Origin: Chryseolinea soli
GTDB taxonomy: Bacteria; Bacteroidota; Bacteroidia; Cytophagales; Cyclobacteriaceae
NCBI RefSeq assembly: GCF_003589925.1
Contig: NZ_CP032382.1
Location: 5,766,001 to 5,830,000, forward strand
Length of the DNA: 64,000 nt
Direction of reading: 5' to 3'
Shown here: positions 47,552 through 56,526 of the stretch, piece after piece
Numbering within the stretch: the stretch's first letter is position 1
How the letters are laid out: every line of letters starts with the position of its first letter
Translations under genes and position numbers: made by a program
The notes under the pieces: model-generated
Databases searched by the model: none
Told to the model about the DNA's origin: nothing
Seen by the model: the letters and a program-made list of their open reading frames with translations, nothing else

Positions 47552-49936
47552 CTACTCACTTTTTATGGAATCAATCGGATTTGCCAAGGCCGCTTTTATG
47601 GATCTAAAGCTCACGGCGAGCCCGGCCAGCACTGCCGATAACAACACGGAAAGCATGAGGATGTCGATCGGCATATTGATCCTGTAGGCGAAGTTGTTGA
47701 GCCATTGCTCCAAAAAGTAGTAGGAGGTGGGCAGGGCGATCAGAACCGCGATGAACACCAGGAGCATAAATTCTCCCGACAGCATGGCCGTGATCGCCGA
47801 CACGGAAGCGCCTAACACTTTTCTGATGCCTATTTCTTTAGTCCGTGCTTCTGCCATCAATGAAATGACACCATACAGTCCAAGAAAAGCAAGGAAAACA
47901 GACAGCCCACAGAAGACCAATATAAGCTGGGAAAGTCTTTCATCCTGACGATACATCTGCCCAACGTGCTCATCTAACATGATAAATTCGAATGGAAGAT
48001 GAGGCGCAACGGCCTTCCAGTCTGCTTCAAGGGAAGGGAGGGTTTTCGCTAAATCACCGGGCGCCACGCGGACGTATAGATATTCAATCTTCGATTTTGG
48101 AACGAGCATGATCAGCGGTGCAATCGTCGCGTGAAGGCTGGTGAAATGAAAATCTTTCACTACCCCAATCACTTCGCCGGTTTGGCTGTAGGACCGGATC
48201 TTTTTTCCGATCACCTCTTTTTTGTCCCAGCCCAGCATTTCTACAGCAGCCTCATTCAGGATAAATGAACTGCTATCGCGAAGCGGCTCGGTGAACGTCC
48301 TTCCCAGCGCCATTTCTATGCCCATGGTTTCCACAAAATTGGGGTACATCCGGAACATACTGATCATGCGGGGATCTTCCGAACGCCCTATTTCCTCAAC
48401 CTCGGTAATGCCTTGTTGGCCATCAAATAGATCCCGGCTCGCGGAAACACCCAGCACATGGGCATTCGCGGAAAGTTTATTTCTCAACGACGCATAAAGC
48501 TTCCGCATCTGCTCGTCGGGAACGTGGAGGACAATGATTCCGTCTTTGTTGTAGCCCAGGTCTTTTGACCGGACAAAATCGATTTGCCTTTTAATGCTCA
48601 GGCTACCGGCAATTAACAGGGCGGTCACGAAGAATTGAAATACGATAATGACTTTTTTAAACGACAGCTTGCCGCTTCGTTGGTGAAAAGCGTTTGTTGC
48701 TTTCAGCGCCAGCTGCGGCTTTAACCGGGATAGAAAAAGGGCAGGATATAGGCCGCCAAGGCTGCCAATAAAGAAAATAAGAACAATATAAAGTGGAAGC
48801 CATTTGATATGCGTGGAGATCGTTAGCGACAGATCCGTGCCAAACAGATTTTCCAGCTGGGCAATTCCCACCTGCAGCATGATGATCCCGAGCAAAAGGC
48901 TGATCGCTGCGCCAACGATGGATTCAAAAATGAACTGAGAAAAAATTTCCGACCGACTTGACCCCAGGGAGCGCTTGACACCTGTTTCTTTGACCCGATA
49001 AATGGAGAGGGCAGTGGACAGGTTAGCAAAATTGAAGCATGCAATACCCATAATGAGAGCAGCAATGGCCGCCAGGCCGACCGTGTACGTGTAGTCCCCC
49101 TTGGTAGAAATGCCATCGCGCTCGAGGATGTTGCGTGAATGCAGGTAAACGTCCTTTACAGGTTGCAGTTGATAGTTGATTTTTCGGGCATCTTCAGGCG
49201 ATCGGTACTTCCGGATGAATGCTGGAAATTTAGCTTCCACACTTGCTTTGTCAGTTCCTTCGCGCAAGCGGACATAGGTGGGAAAGGAGGTCCAGGCCCA
49301 ACTGGTCAGGCTGATGGGTATACCTTTCGGCGGTGTAAACGTTTCAAAGGAGACGAGCACATCAAAATCGAGATGCGACTTGCCCGCCGGAAGTGTTACG
49401 CCGCTGACCTGCACAACGATGTCATTTACCTTAATGGTTTTATTTATCGGATCCTGATTTCCGAAATACTTCTTTGCAAAGGCTGTGGTGATCACCGCGG
49501 TATTTATTTCTTTCAAGGCGGTATGAGGGTTCCCCTGTGCAAGGGGAAAAGTCAATACGTTGAAAAAGTTTGAGTCGGCGTAGAATACTTTCGTTTCATA
49601 GAATTTCTTTTCACCGATCTCAATCAACACATCATCCGCGTGACGCAACCTGACGGCGGCTTCCACTTCCGGAATATCCGAGATGAGTGTTGGTGCCAGC
49701 AAAGGCGTGCCGGCGGCCTGCACTTGCGACCCCGTTGGGGTTTGCGTTACCGTGTTGAGGCGATAAACGTTGTCTGAAAGACGGTGAAACTTGTCGTAAG
49801 AAAATTCGCCGGACACAAAATGAAGGATGGCGATGGAAGAAGCAAATCCCAAGGCCAACCCTCCGATATTGATCAGTGAATAAATTTTGAATTTCCGCGC
49901 ATGACGCCACGCGATTCGAAAGCCCGTTGTAATCAT
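47552..49936 (-). CDS. FtsX/MacB-type ABC transporter permease
   Basis: This 794-residue permease starts directly with the first membrane helix (FKIYSLINIGGLALGFASSI) and lacks the prefix domain of the copy at 31592. A MacB-like periplasmic domain and the FtsX blocks follow: VKETGVKRSLGSSRSEIFSQ and TKEIGIRKVLGASVSAITAM. No PadR or ATPase gene is adjacent. It probably works with an ABC ATPase encoded elsewhere. The leader upstream of its start lies in the short gap before the DUF1801 gene, which runs the other way. Confidence 0.92.
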   Translation of the reverse strand: MITTGFRIAWRHARKFKIYSLINIGGLALGFASSIAILHFVSGEFSYDKFHRLSDNVYRLNTVTQTPTGSQVQAAGTPLLAPTLISDIPEVEAAVRLRHADDVLIEIGEKKFYETKVFYADSNFFNVLTFPLAQGNPHTALKEINTAVITTAFAKKYFGNQDPINKTIKVNDIVVQVSGVTLPAGKSHLDFDVLVSFETFTPPKGIPISLTSWAWTSFPTYVRLREGTDKASVEAKFPAFIRKYRSPEDARKINYQLQPVKDVYLHSRNILERDGISTKGDYTYTVGLAAIAALIMGIACFNFANLSTALSIYRVKETGVKRSLGSSRSEIFSQFIFESIVGAAISLLLGIIMLQVGIAQLENLFGTDLSLTISTHIKWLPLYIVLIFFIGSLGGLYPALFLSRLKPQLALKATNAFHQRSGKLSFKKVIIVFQFFVTALLIAGSLSIKRQIDFVRSKDLGYNKDGIIVLHVPDEQMRKLYASLRNKLSANAHVLGVSASRDLFDGQQGITEVEEIGRSEDPRMISMFRMYPNFVETMGIEMALGRTFTEPLRDSSSFILNEAAVEMLGWDKKEVIGKKIRSYSQTGEVIGVVKDFHFTSLHATIAPLIMLVPKSKIEYLYVRVAPGDLAKTLPSLEADWKAVAPHLPFEFIMLDEHVGQMYRQDERLSQLILVFCGLSVFLAFLGLYGVISLMAEARTKEIGIRKVLGASVSAITAMLSGEFMLLVFIAVLIALPTSYYFLEQWLNNFAYRINMPIDILMLSVLLSAVLAGLAVSFRSIKAALANPIDSIKSE

Positions 49937-50086
49937 AGATAATATCAGAGCCTTCCTTTACTCCCGATACAACATACACTTTTTGTTGACAATCAGGCAG
50001 TTGAGCCCCTCGAGAAACAAGGTAACAACAGAATTCCAATGATCAAATCGAAAATATTCATGATGGCTCACTAGATTTGACCTACC

Positions 50087-50521
50087 ATGCCGGGACCAAC
50101 AAAAACCGTTGACATCGATCAAATGATCGCGACCCTTCCGCGCGATGAGCAAGTGCTGGTGAAGCGGCTCCGCGCACTGGTAACGGAATGCATTCCACAA
50201 GCCACGGAGAAGGCATACGACGGCCAGGTCATGCCGTTCTACACCCGGAACCGGCTGATCTGTTTTATCTGGCCACCTTCCATGGCTTGGGAGCCAAACG
50301 CAAATTTTGAAAAGCAAAAGGCGAAAGGAGTGGCACTCGGTTTCAACCAGGGAAGTCTGATGGCCAACGAGGATGGCGTGTTGCTGGCCGAGGGTCGTAA
50401 ACAGGTTTATATGATGTATTTTAAAAAGCTGGACGATATTGACGAGCATCAGGTCCGTGCACTGTTGTTCGAGGCCGCTATGATCGATGGACAGTTTGCC
50501 AAAAAGAAGAAGCGTAAATGA
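50087..50521 (+). CDS. DUF1801 domain protein
   Basis: This 144-residue cytoplasmic protein has the DUF1801 fold (YdhG-like): IDQMIATLPRDEQVLVKRL, ECIPQATEKAYDGQVMPFY and MMYFKKLDDID. Function is unknown; related proteins bind small hydrophobic or metal-containing ligands only by inference. It ends with a Lys-rich tail. Confidence 0.88.
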   Translation: MPGPTKTVDIDQMIATLPRDEQVLVKRLRALVTECIPQATEKAYDGQVMPFYTRNRLICFIWPPSMAWEPNANFEKQKAKGVALGFNQGSLMANEDGVLLAEGRKQVYMMYFKKLDDIDEHQVRALLFEAAMIDGQFAKKKKRK

Positions 50522-50622
50522 ACATGCCGAATGCGCTAACTCACATCCTGCAATATGATGCGGAAGCTCTTGCGATCCGGTAGCTGATTCGAGAATGAGC
50601 GCAGGGAGTCACTCAACCCAAC

Positions 50623-51294
50623 CTAAGCCAGCAGACGTTTGTAGTGCGCTGTAATGAATTGATCAATGGAATCAAGGAATGCCTCCAATTCCATTTCGTC
50701 TAGGTCGATAATCAGGTTCTCCTGATGAGTGGATACCTGCACCTTGTGAAGGACATTTCTTTCATCGCGGATGAGCGTCAGGCGTTGGATTTCCTTCAGG
50801 TCGAATACACCCGATTTCTTGTTGTTCTTGTATTCAATGGCATGGTCGGTCAACTTCAGGAAGTCGTTGTAGTTATTGAGCCCGGAAACTAATTTGATCA
50901 CGACCGGGATGACCGTGCAGAGGATTGCCCAGATGACAAATCGAACGATATGAACGTCGTAATTGAAATAGACAAACGCGAAGATCGCCGGTATGATACA
51001 GTAGATCAGCAGTTGTGTCTTTAGCTTGGTCCGGTGGTTCCTGAACACGACACCGTCTTTTCCTGGTTTTATCTTGATCGGGAACAAGAATTCCTCCCAA
51101 AGAACAAGCACCATAATGATGACCGCCATGCTGATGAGCAGCATGCCAAAGTAAGCGTCTGTTGTGCCATCCATCAGTTCGCGCCAGTGTGTTTCGAAGA
51201 GCTGCGACGACAAAAAGAACGATAAAACAAAGATCAATATTAAAAGTCCTACGCTGAATTCTACCGGATAGGTTGGCCGAATGATTTTTCCCAT
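50623..51294 (-). CDS. Membrane protein with PH-like C-terminus, unrecognised
   Basis: This 223-residue protein has four likely membrane helices, two near the N-terminus (about residues 12-32 and 48-66) and two in the middle (about 90-112 and 115-135), and a hydrophilic C-terminal domain (about 140-223) with alternating beta-like segments (VFDLKEIQRLTLIRDERNV, LIIDLDEMELEAFL). This is similar in layout to small bacterial membrane proteins with a PH-like domain, but no family is assigned. Confidence 0.7.
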   Translation of the reverse strand: MGKIIRPTYPVEFSVGLLILIFVLSFFLSSQLFETHWRELMDGTTDAYFGMLLISMAVIIMVLVLWEEFLFPIKIKPGKDGVVFRNHRTKLKTQLLIYCIIPAIFAFVYFNYDVHIVRFVIWAILCTVIPVVIKLVSGLNNYNDFLKLTDHAIEYKNNKKSGVFDLKEIQRLTLIRDERNVLHKVQVSTHQENLIIDLDEMELEAFLDSIDQFITAHYKRLLA

Positions 51295-51411
51295 GATGTC
51301 TTAAATGATCAAAATAATTTGGGTGCGATTATAAGAAAAATATGATTTAGAATTTTTTTTATTTTGAAAGATTTGCCCGTCAAGCCGTTGAAGAATTTTC
51401 CGGCCAGATGT

Positions 51412-52275
51412 CTATTGCTCTACGCCATTCAAAAAAGTGGAGACCTTGCGTACGCTACCGTTTTCGTTGTAAAAAATGATGGTGCCATTGCCATTCCGGA
51501 GGGTGCCGGCGTCGCGGCGTTTGCCGTCCTCGGTGAAATTGGAGACCACCTCCCATTGAAGACCGTCCTTGTCGATCTGTTCAATCCAGAGTTGGCCATT
51601 AGGATAAAAATACTTTCTCGGGCCGTGGAAATTATCGTCTTTGAAGTTCACTTCTTCCATGACTTTTCCGTCCGGGTAATACTCGCGCCCCACGCCATTG
51701 CGCTGGCCATTTCGTATCGTCAGGATTTTCTCGAGCGTACCATCTGGGCGAAGGGTGTGTTCTATATAATGCTGCGAACTGCCAAGATATTCACGTTCGT
51801 CTTTTATCGTGCCGTCGATCCAGTACTCGCGGGCAATACCCTGTAAGCTATCGTTTTGAAAGGTGCGTAGAGACGCCAGGGTTCCGCGAAGGGTATACTC
51901 CCGCCACTCGCCATTCAGGTGATCATTCTGATATTGTTGTTCCCAGATCTTGTAACGGCGCTGACGATTGACGCTATCGATCACATACACATTAACCTGC
52001 CCTTCCTTTTTGCCGTTTTTCCACGTGCCTTCAAAACACAAGAGCGTTGGACCCGAAATTTTTATGACGGTCGTGTTGTCATCGTCAATATCCCACAGCA
52101 CCGCGTTTGTTTCAAGATAGGAAACGACCTTTCCGTTTTTCTTGGCGGCATTAAAATCCTTGAAGGTCCCGTCGTTCGTGCTCAACAAATGTTTAGTGGC
52201 GTAACGAGGCGATTGTGCCATAACGGAAGCACTCGTCAATAGAAAAATTACAGTCAGTCTAAAGGGGGACATCAT
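51412..52275 (-). CDS. YwqK/MORN-repeat secreted protein
   Basis: This 287-residue exported protein has a signal peptide (SPFRLTVIFLLTSASVMAQ) and about eight MORN-like repeats, for example NDHLNGEWREYTLRGTLASL, NGQRNGVGREYYPDGKVMEE and DDNFHGPRKYFYPNGQLWIE. This is the family annotated as YwqK-type antitoxin, but no toxin is adjacent and the antitoxin role is not assumed. It probably acts in the envelope. It lies 54 bp downstream of the PAS membrane protein gene on the same strand. Confidence 0.88.
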   Translation of the reverse strand: MMSPFRLTVIFLLTSASVMAQSPRYATKHLLSTNDGTFKDFNAAKKNGKVVSYLETNAVLWDIDDDNTTVIKISGPTLLCFEGTWKNGKKEGQVNVYVIDSVNRQRRYKIWEQQYQNDHLNGEWREYTLRGTLASLRTFQNDSLQGIAREYWIDGTIKDEREYLGSSQHYIEHTLRPDGTLEKILTIRNGQRNGVGREYYPDGKVMEEVNFKDDNFHGPRKYFYPNGQLWIEQIDKDGLQWEVVSNFTEDGKRRDAGTLRNGNGTIIFYNENGSVRKVSTFLNGVEQ

Positions 52276-52329
52276 TCTGGTTAGGTTAAAAAAAGCAGTT
52301 TGTTAGGGCGAGGGTTTTAATTTGTCTAA

Positions 52330-53214
52330 TCAGCTATTCTTATACTTCGTAATGTCCAAAGCAACCCCCACATAGTTCCCATTGGGCAACATCGAATTCA
52401 CCCAACTGAACCATACCTTCTTTCCATCTTTTGTAGATAGACTGGTTTCCATCGACGCGATCTCCTTTGGAAGAATGTTCGGATAATTCAAAATGTAATC
52501 GCGGCTGATCCATCCGTCCCGCAAATTCTGTGAACTCCACCAACCGTCCTTCACCAACTCTTTCGGGTCGTAGCCCAGAAGATTTTGTACGGAAGGACTG
52601 ACAAAAACAATTTCACCCGCCTTGTTCGCAACAATGGAAAGGACGTTGAGCTTTTCGAGATTGGAATGCGATTTTTTTACACTCGAAATAAGTTTCAGCC
52701 GGACGGTGATCACAATGCCGAAGACACCGAGGGCGATGATCAAATTTAAGAAAGCCATCAAATTCCCATTGCTCAAATCCGTACCCGGATACGCAAACAT
52801 AGAGGCCAGCACGATGATAACACTCTGTACCCCGTAGTAGAACAGACTGTTGATAATGACCGAACTGGCGCCCACCACCAAGATCAAAATAATAACGGCA
52901 TTGGGATCGAATCGATTGATCAGCACAAACGCGATGACATAAAAGAGCGTAGACAGATACAGGAAAAGGGAAAAGTAGGAAAGCACGATGCCTCGCTTAA
53001 ACCTGAAATAGGTAGCAACAAAAGCTAGGGATCCCAGTCCGATGATCGTCCAGCGCACTTCATCCAAATCGGTGAGGCCCGGTAGAAAGCGATCATAAAG
53101 CAGTTTGGTCACGGCGGCGGTAACGGTAAACAACGCGATCACCAATCGCACAGAGCCGATCGATTGTCGCAACAAGACTTTGGTAACGAACGGACTGGTA
53201 GGTTCCTGGTTCAT
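52330..53214 (-). CDS. Membrane protein with terminal PAS domain
   Basis: This 294-residue protein has about six membrane helices (residues about 20-180) and ends in one PAS domain (about 195-294): IVANKAGEIVFVSPSVQNLL, GYDPKELVKDGWW and WVNSMLPNGNYVGVALDIT. No kinase, GGDEF or HTH domain follows, so the output is missing or supplied by another protein. The start at 53214 (MNQEPTSPF) is preferred over 53238. A frame-shifted loss of a kinase is not visible downstream: the next gene begins 54 bp away. Confidence 0.82.
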   Translation of the reverse strand: MNQEPTSPFVTKVLLRQSIGSVRLVIALFTVTAAVTKLLYDRFLPGLTDLDEVRWTIIGLGSLAFVATYFRFKRGIVLSYFSLFLYLSTLFYVIAFVLINRFDPNAVIILILVVGASSVIINSLFYYGVQSVIIVLASMFAYPGTDLSNGNLMAFLNLIIALGVFGIVITVRLKLISSVKKSHSNLEKLNVLSIVANKAGEIVFVSPSVQNLLGYDPKELVKDGWWSSQNLRDGWISRDYILNYPNILPKEIASMETSLSTKDGKKVWFSWVNSMLPNGNYVGVALDITKYKNS

Positions 53215-53609
53215 AGGGGTATGATAAAAGCCAACCATAAGGTTAGTGAGAGTTTTTTCAACTAAAAAATCAAAGTATTGACAATTATTACTCCGGTGTT
53301 GATTCTAGCCGGGTGGTTGGGCTTTATGTTGGCTATTGTTGTAATACTCTGTTTTTCAGTGATTTATGATAATTTCAAACGCCAGGCAGCGACGCTTTTG
53401 ACGGAATATAGGGATAGCAGATTGAGATTTTAGGCCCGGCTTTTCGAAAGCAGGAGGCAACGAGCGAGTGCAGCGCAGAATGGAGCTTATTGTTTGGGCG
53501 TGATCTGTGCGAGATCTGTTTCGCAGGTCCTGTATAGAGCGACTTCCCGCACGGCCAGATCATCCGTTACCGAATGATCTGGCCGTATGGGGAATCCACG
53601 ATTAATTTA
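53215..53609. other. Intergenic region with terminator hairpin
   Basis: A 395-bp stretch between two minus-strand genes. It holds the AT-rich upstream region of the PAS gene (53221-53380), an unassigned GC-richer middle, and the hairpin at 53551-53586. No coding region is convincing. Confidence 0.6.
53551..53586 (-). terminator. Hairpin after the molybdenum oxidoreductase operon
   Basis: Perfect 13-bp arms ACGGCCAGATCAT (53551-53563) and ATGATCTGGCCGT (53574-53586) enclose a 10-nt loop. It starts 23 nt after the stop of the large subunit at 53610. No T-run follows, so it may act as a stabiliser or a weak terminator. Confidence 0.65.
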
Positions 53610-55874
53610 TTAGGCTAGCCTTACCGGTAACTGCCTGATCCGTTTTCCGGTTGCTGCAAAAATAGCATTGCAGAGTGCCGGTATGAGGGGAGGCACGGGC
53701 GGCTCGCCTACGCCGGTAGGCTTCTCGTTGCTTTCTATAAGATGAACGGCGGTCTCGAAGGGTGCATCCGTCATTCGGGCAACCTGGTAGTTATGGAAAT
53801 TGGATTGCTGAACGGCTCCCCCGGTTACCGTAATTTCACTTTTCAAGGCAAGACTCGCGGCAAACGCTGCGCCTCCCTCAAACTGTGCTTTGATCCGCTC
53901 CGGGTTCACCGGAATGCCACAGTCCACCACATAGTCTACCTTGGGGATCCTGATCTTGTTATTGGCATCAACGGTGACCTCGACTACGCAAGCCACATAG
54001 GTGAGAAAACTTCTATGCGCAGCGAAGCCCTGGCCACTTCCTTTGGGAAGAGTTTTTCCCCAATTTGATTTTTCCTTTGCCGTTTCAATCACCTTTCGAA
54101 AGCGTGCCGTGCTCCAGGGGAAGTCTTCCAGTTTTTCGCCGTAATTCCAGAACTCTGACGTAAGCGCACTGAAGTCGATGGAGCGGTCGCTTCCGAGCAG
54201 GTCGAGGGTGTTTTGAATCGGATCAACACCCCGGGCATGCGCCACCTCGTCCAACGTACAGCCTACCGCGTAGGCATGATGGATGTTGGCGACAGACCTC
54301 AGCCACCCAATGCGTGTCTTGACGGTGGCTTGCTGGGTTTCGCAGCAGACGTTGTCGATGGCATAGGGCATGTCGATCATCCCCATGCTCAACTCCGCAC
54401 CGCTGGCCTCTTTGGCCTTGCTGTCCGAGGTTCCGTCAATGGGAGGGAACACAGACCGGTGCAGCCAGGAGGTGACTTTGCTGTTTTCATCGATGCCCAC
54501 TTTCAAATGCTGGGCCGCCGGGAAGTGATAGAAATCATGCTGAATGTCGTCTTCCCGTGTCCACAATATTTTTACGGGAGTGCCCATCGTTTTGGAGATC
54601 AGGGCGGCTTCCACCACGAAATCCGGTTTTGACTTGCGGCCAAAGGCGCCGCCTAGAAGCGTAACGTTAACCGTCACTGCTTTTGGATCCAGCTTCAAGG
54701 CTTCTGCCAACGCTTTCCTCGCCCCTTGTGGATCCTGCACGGGAGCCCAGACCTCGCATACGTTGTCGTGTACGTGGGCCAATGCACAAGGTGTTTCCAT
54801 CGGAGCATGCGAAAGCAGCGGGACCATATAGTCGACTTCGATTACTTTTTTTGCGTTCTTCAGGGCACTCTCGACTTGTCCGTTTTCTCTTCTTACTTTC
54901 CCTTTTGTCTTGGCGCGTTGCAGCATGTCGCCATTGTAGGTGTGGGAGTTGTAGTCTGCGTTCGTGCCTTTGTTCCAGGTAACGTCGAGCGCTTTGCGGC
55001 CTTCCAACGCGGCCCAGGTGTTTTCGGCAACGACCACGACGCCGCCGAGGGGTTTATTTAATGTGGTAGGAAAGCCCGGCGGGTCCAACGTGAAAATTTT
55101 TATGACGCCCGGCACTTCCATCGCCTTATCGGCTTTAAAAGACTTCAGCCCCGCGCCGGGTTCAGGGTTGCGCTTGATCACGGCAATTTTTGTGTTCGGA
55201 AGATGATTGTTGTCGAAACCGAACTTTGCTTTGCCCGTGACAATGGCCTTCAAATCAACAATGGAACTTTGTTTTGATATGTACTTGAAATCTTTTGGCG
55301 ATTTCAGCGTGATCTTGCTTTCTTCGGGGATGGGCAATGCCGCGGCTTTCTCCGCGAGGTATCCGAAGCCAAGCGATTTTCCGGAGGTATGAACTACCTC
55401 GTGATTTTGTGCCTTGCACTCCGATACGTCAACGCCCCACTCTTTTGCGGCAGCCTGTTCCAGCAATAGGCGCACCGTGGCACCCGCCTTCCGCAGGGGC
55501 GTGAAAAACATGCGCACGCTATAGGAACCGTCTGTATTTTGATCGCCGTATTTCTCATCGCCGACCGCCTGCACCACCTTCACCCGGCTCCAGTCGGCCT
55601 CCATTTCATCGGCCATGACCAGGGGAAGACTGGTCCGTATCCCTGTTCCCATTTCAGACCGGTGGGCAATGAGCGTAACATCGCCATTGCCGTTGAGGCT
55701 GATGAACAGGCTTGGCGAAAATACAAAGTCAGGATTGCCCGTGAGTTTTTTGGAGGTGTCCGAACAACTGAAGCTGAGGCCCAGCAACAATCCCGACATG
55801 CTCATGGAAGTGGATTTCAAAAAGTCGCGGCGGCTGACTTTAAATATTTTGGACTCGTTTATTTCTGTTTTCAT
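53610..55874 (-). CDS. Tat-exported molybdopterin oxidoreductase large subunit (IorB/XDH family)
   Basis: This 754-residue paralogue of the protein at 9169 hydroxylates aldehyde or heterocyclic substrates at a molybdenum centre. The twin-arginine signal [13 protein letters not shown] is followed by a possible lipid Cys (LSFSCSD). Key motifs are [34 protein letters not shown] and [20 protein letters not shown] with the catalytic Glu. It overlaps the 2Fe-2S subunit gene by 4 bp, so the two are translationally coupled and form a complex. It is divergent from the PQQ dehydrogenase-cytochrome c gene. Confidence 0.93.
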   Translation of the reverse strand: MKTEINESKIFKVSRRDFLKSTSMSMSGLLLGLSFSCSDTSKKLTGNPDFVFSPSLFISLNGNGDVTLIAHRSEMGTGIRTSLPLVMADEMEADWSRVKVVQAVGDEKYGDQNTDGSYSVRMFFTPLRKAGATVRLLLEQAAAKEWGVDVSECKAQNHEVVHTSGKSLGFGYLAEKAAALPIPEESKITLKSPKDFKYISKQSSIVDLKAIVTGKAKFGFDNNHLPNTKIAVIKRNPEPGAGLKSFKADKAMEVPGVIKIFTLDPPGFPTTLNKPLGGVVVVAENTWAALEGRKALDVTWNKGTNADYNSHTYNGDMLQRAKTKGKVRRENGQVESALKNAKKVIEVDYMVPLLSHAPMETPCALAHVHDNVCEVWAPVQDPQGARKALAEALKLDPKAVTVNVTLLGGAFGRKSKPDFVVEAALISKTMGTPVKILWTREDDIQHDFYHFPAAQHLKVGIDENSKVTSWLHRSVFPPIDGTSDSKAKEASGAELSMGMIDMPYAIDNVCCETQQATVKTRIGWLRSVANIHHAYAVGCTLDEVAHARGVDPIQNTLDLLGSDRSIDFSALTSEFWNYGEKLEDFPWSTARFRKVIETAKEKSNWGKTLPKGSGQGFAAHRSFLTYVACVVEVTVDANNKIRIPKVDYVVDCGIPVNPERIKAQFEGGAAFAASLALKSEITVTGGAVQQSNFHNYQVARMTDAPFETAVHLIESNEKPTGVGEPPVPPLIPALCNAIFAATGKRIRQLPVRLA

Positions 55875-56338
55875 TTTGCTGCTGTGTTAGAGGCCCGCTT
55901 AATGGCTTTCCGGATCCGTTCGTAGGTGCCGCACCGGCAAATATTGCCCGACATGGCGGTTTCAATATCCTTGTCGTTCGGTGCTGGATTTTTTGACAGC
56001 AGTGCAACGGCCGACATGATCTGACCGCTTTGGCAATACCCGCATTGGGGAACATTCTCATCCATCCAGGCTTGCTGCACCGGGTGAACTTTTTCTTCGG
56101 ACGAGATCCCTTCGATGGTGGTCACTTTCTTATTTCCGATCGTGGAAACCGGCGTCGAGCATGACCGGACCGCAGTACCATCGAGGTGTACTGTGCAGGC
56201 TCCGCATTGGGCCATGCCACAGCCGTATTTTGTTCCTGTAAGACTGAGGTTATCGCGAAGGACCCAAAGGAGAGGCGTATTGGGAACGGCTTCCACCTCA
56301 CGGTTTTCACCGTTGACGATGAGTTGGTATGTTGCCAT
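55871..56338 (-). CDS. 2Fe-2S subunit of the molybdenum oxidoreductase
   Basis: This 155-residue small subunit binds two 2Fe-2S clusters. The plant-ferredoxin-type cluster ligands are in [14 protein letters not shown] plus the Cys of RSCSTPV. The second, helical cluster has [16 protein letters not shown] and [15 protein letters not shown]. It has no signal peptide; the Tat-dependent partner would carry it out. It lies upstream of the large subunit with a 4-bp overlap. Confidence 0.95.
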   Translation of the reverse strand: MATYQLIVNGENREVEAVPNTPLLWVLRDNLSLTGTKYGCGMAQCGACTVHLDGTAVRSCSTPVSTIGNKKVTTIEGISSEEKVHPVQQAWMDENVPQCGYCQSGQIMSAVALLSKNPAPNDKDIETAMSGNICRCGTYERIRKAIKRASNTAAK

Positions 56339-56526
56339 GATGAAGGAGTTGAATTTTTTTGAAGTTAATGAAATTAAAAGAATGGTACAAAATGATCGGA
56401 GCGTAGAAATAGGAGGGCAGGGAGGTGAGTGGAACGGTACTCAATCGATAGCGCTGCCATCGCGATCCGCAAATTTGGATAAACTTCAGATATTATATTA
56501 TCTTCACTAAACTCAACTCCACGCCT

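Noticed and set aside
51412..52275. Toxin-antitoxin system at the YwqK-type gene
   Set aside because: The family name implies an antitoxin, but no toxin gene is adjacent and the protein is exported.
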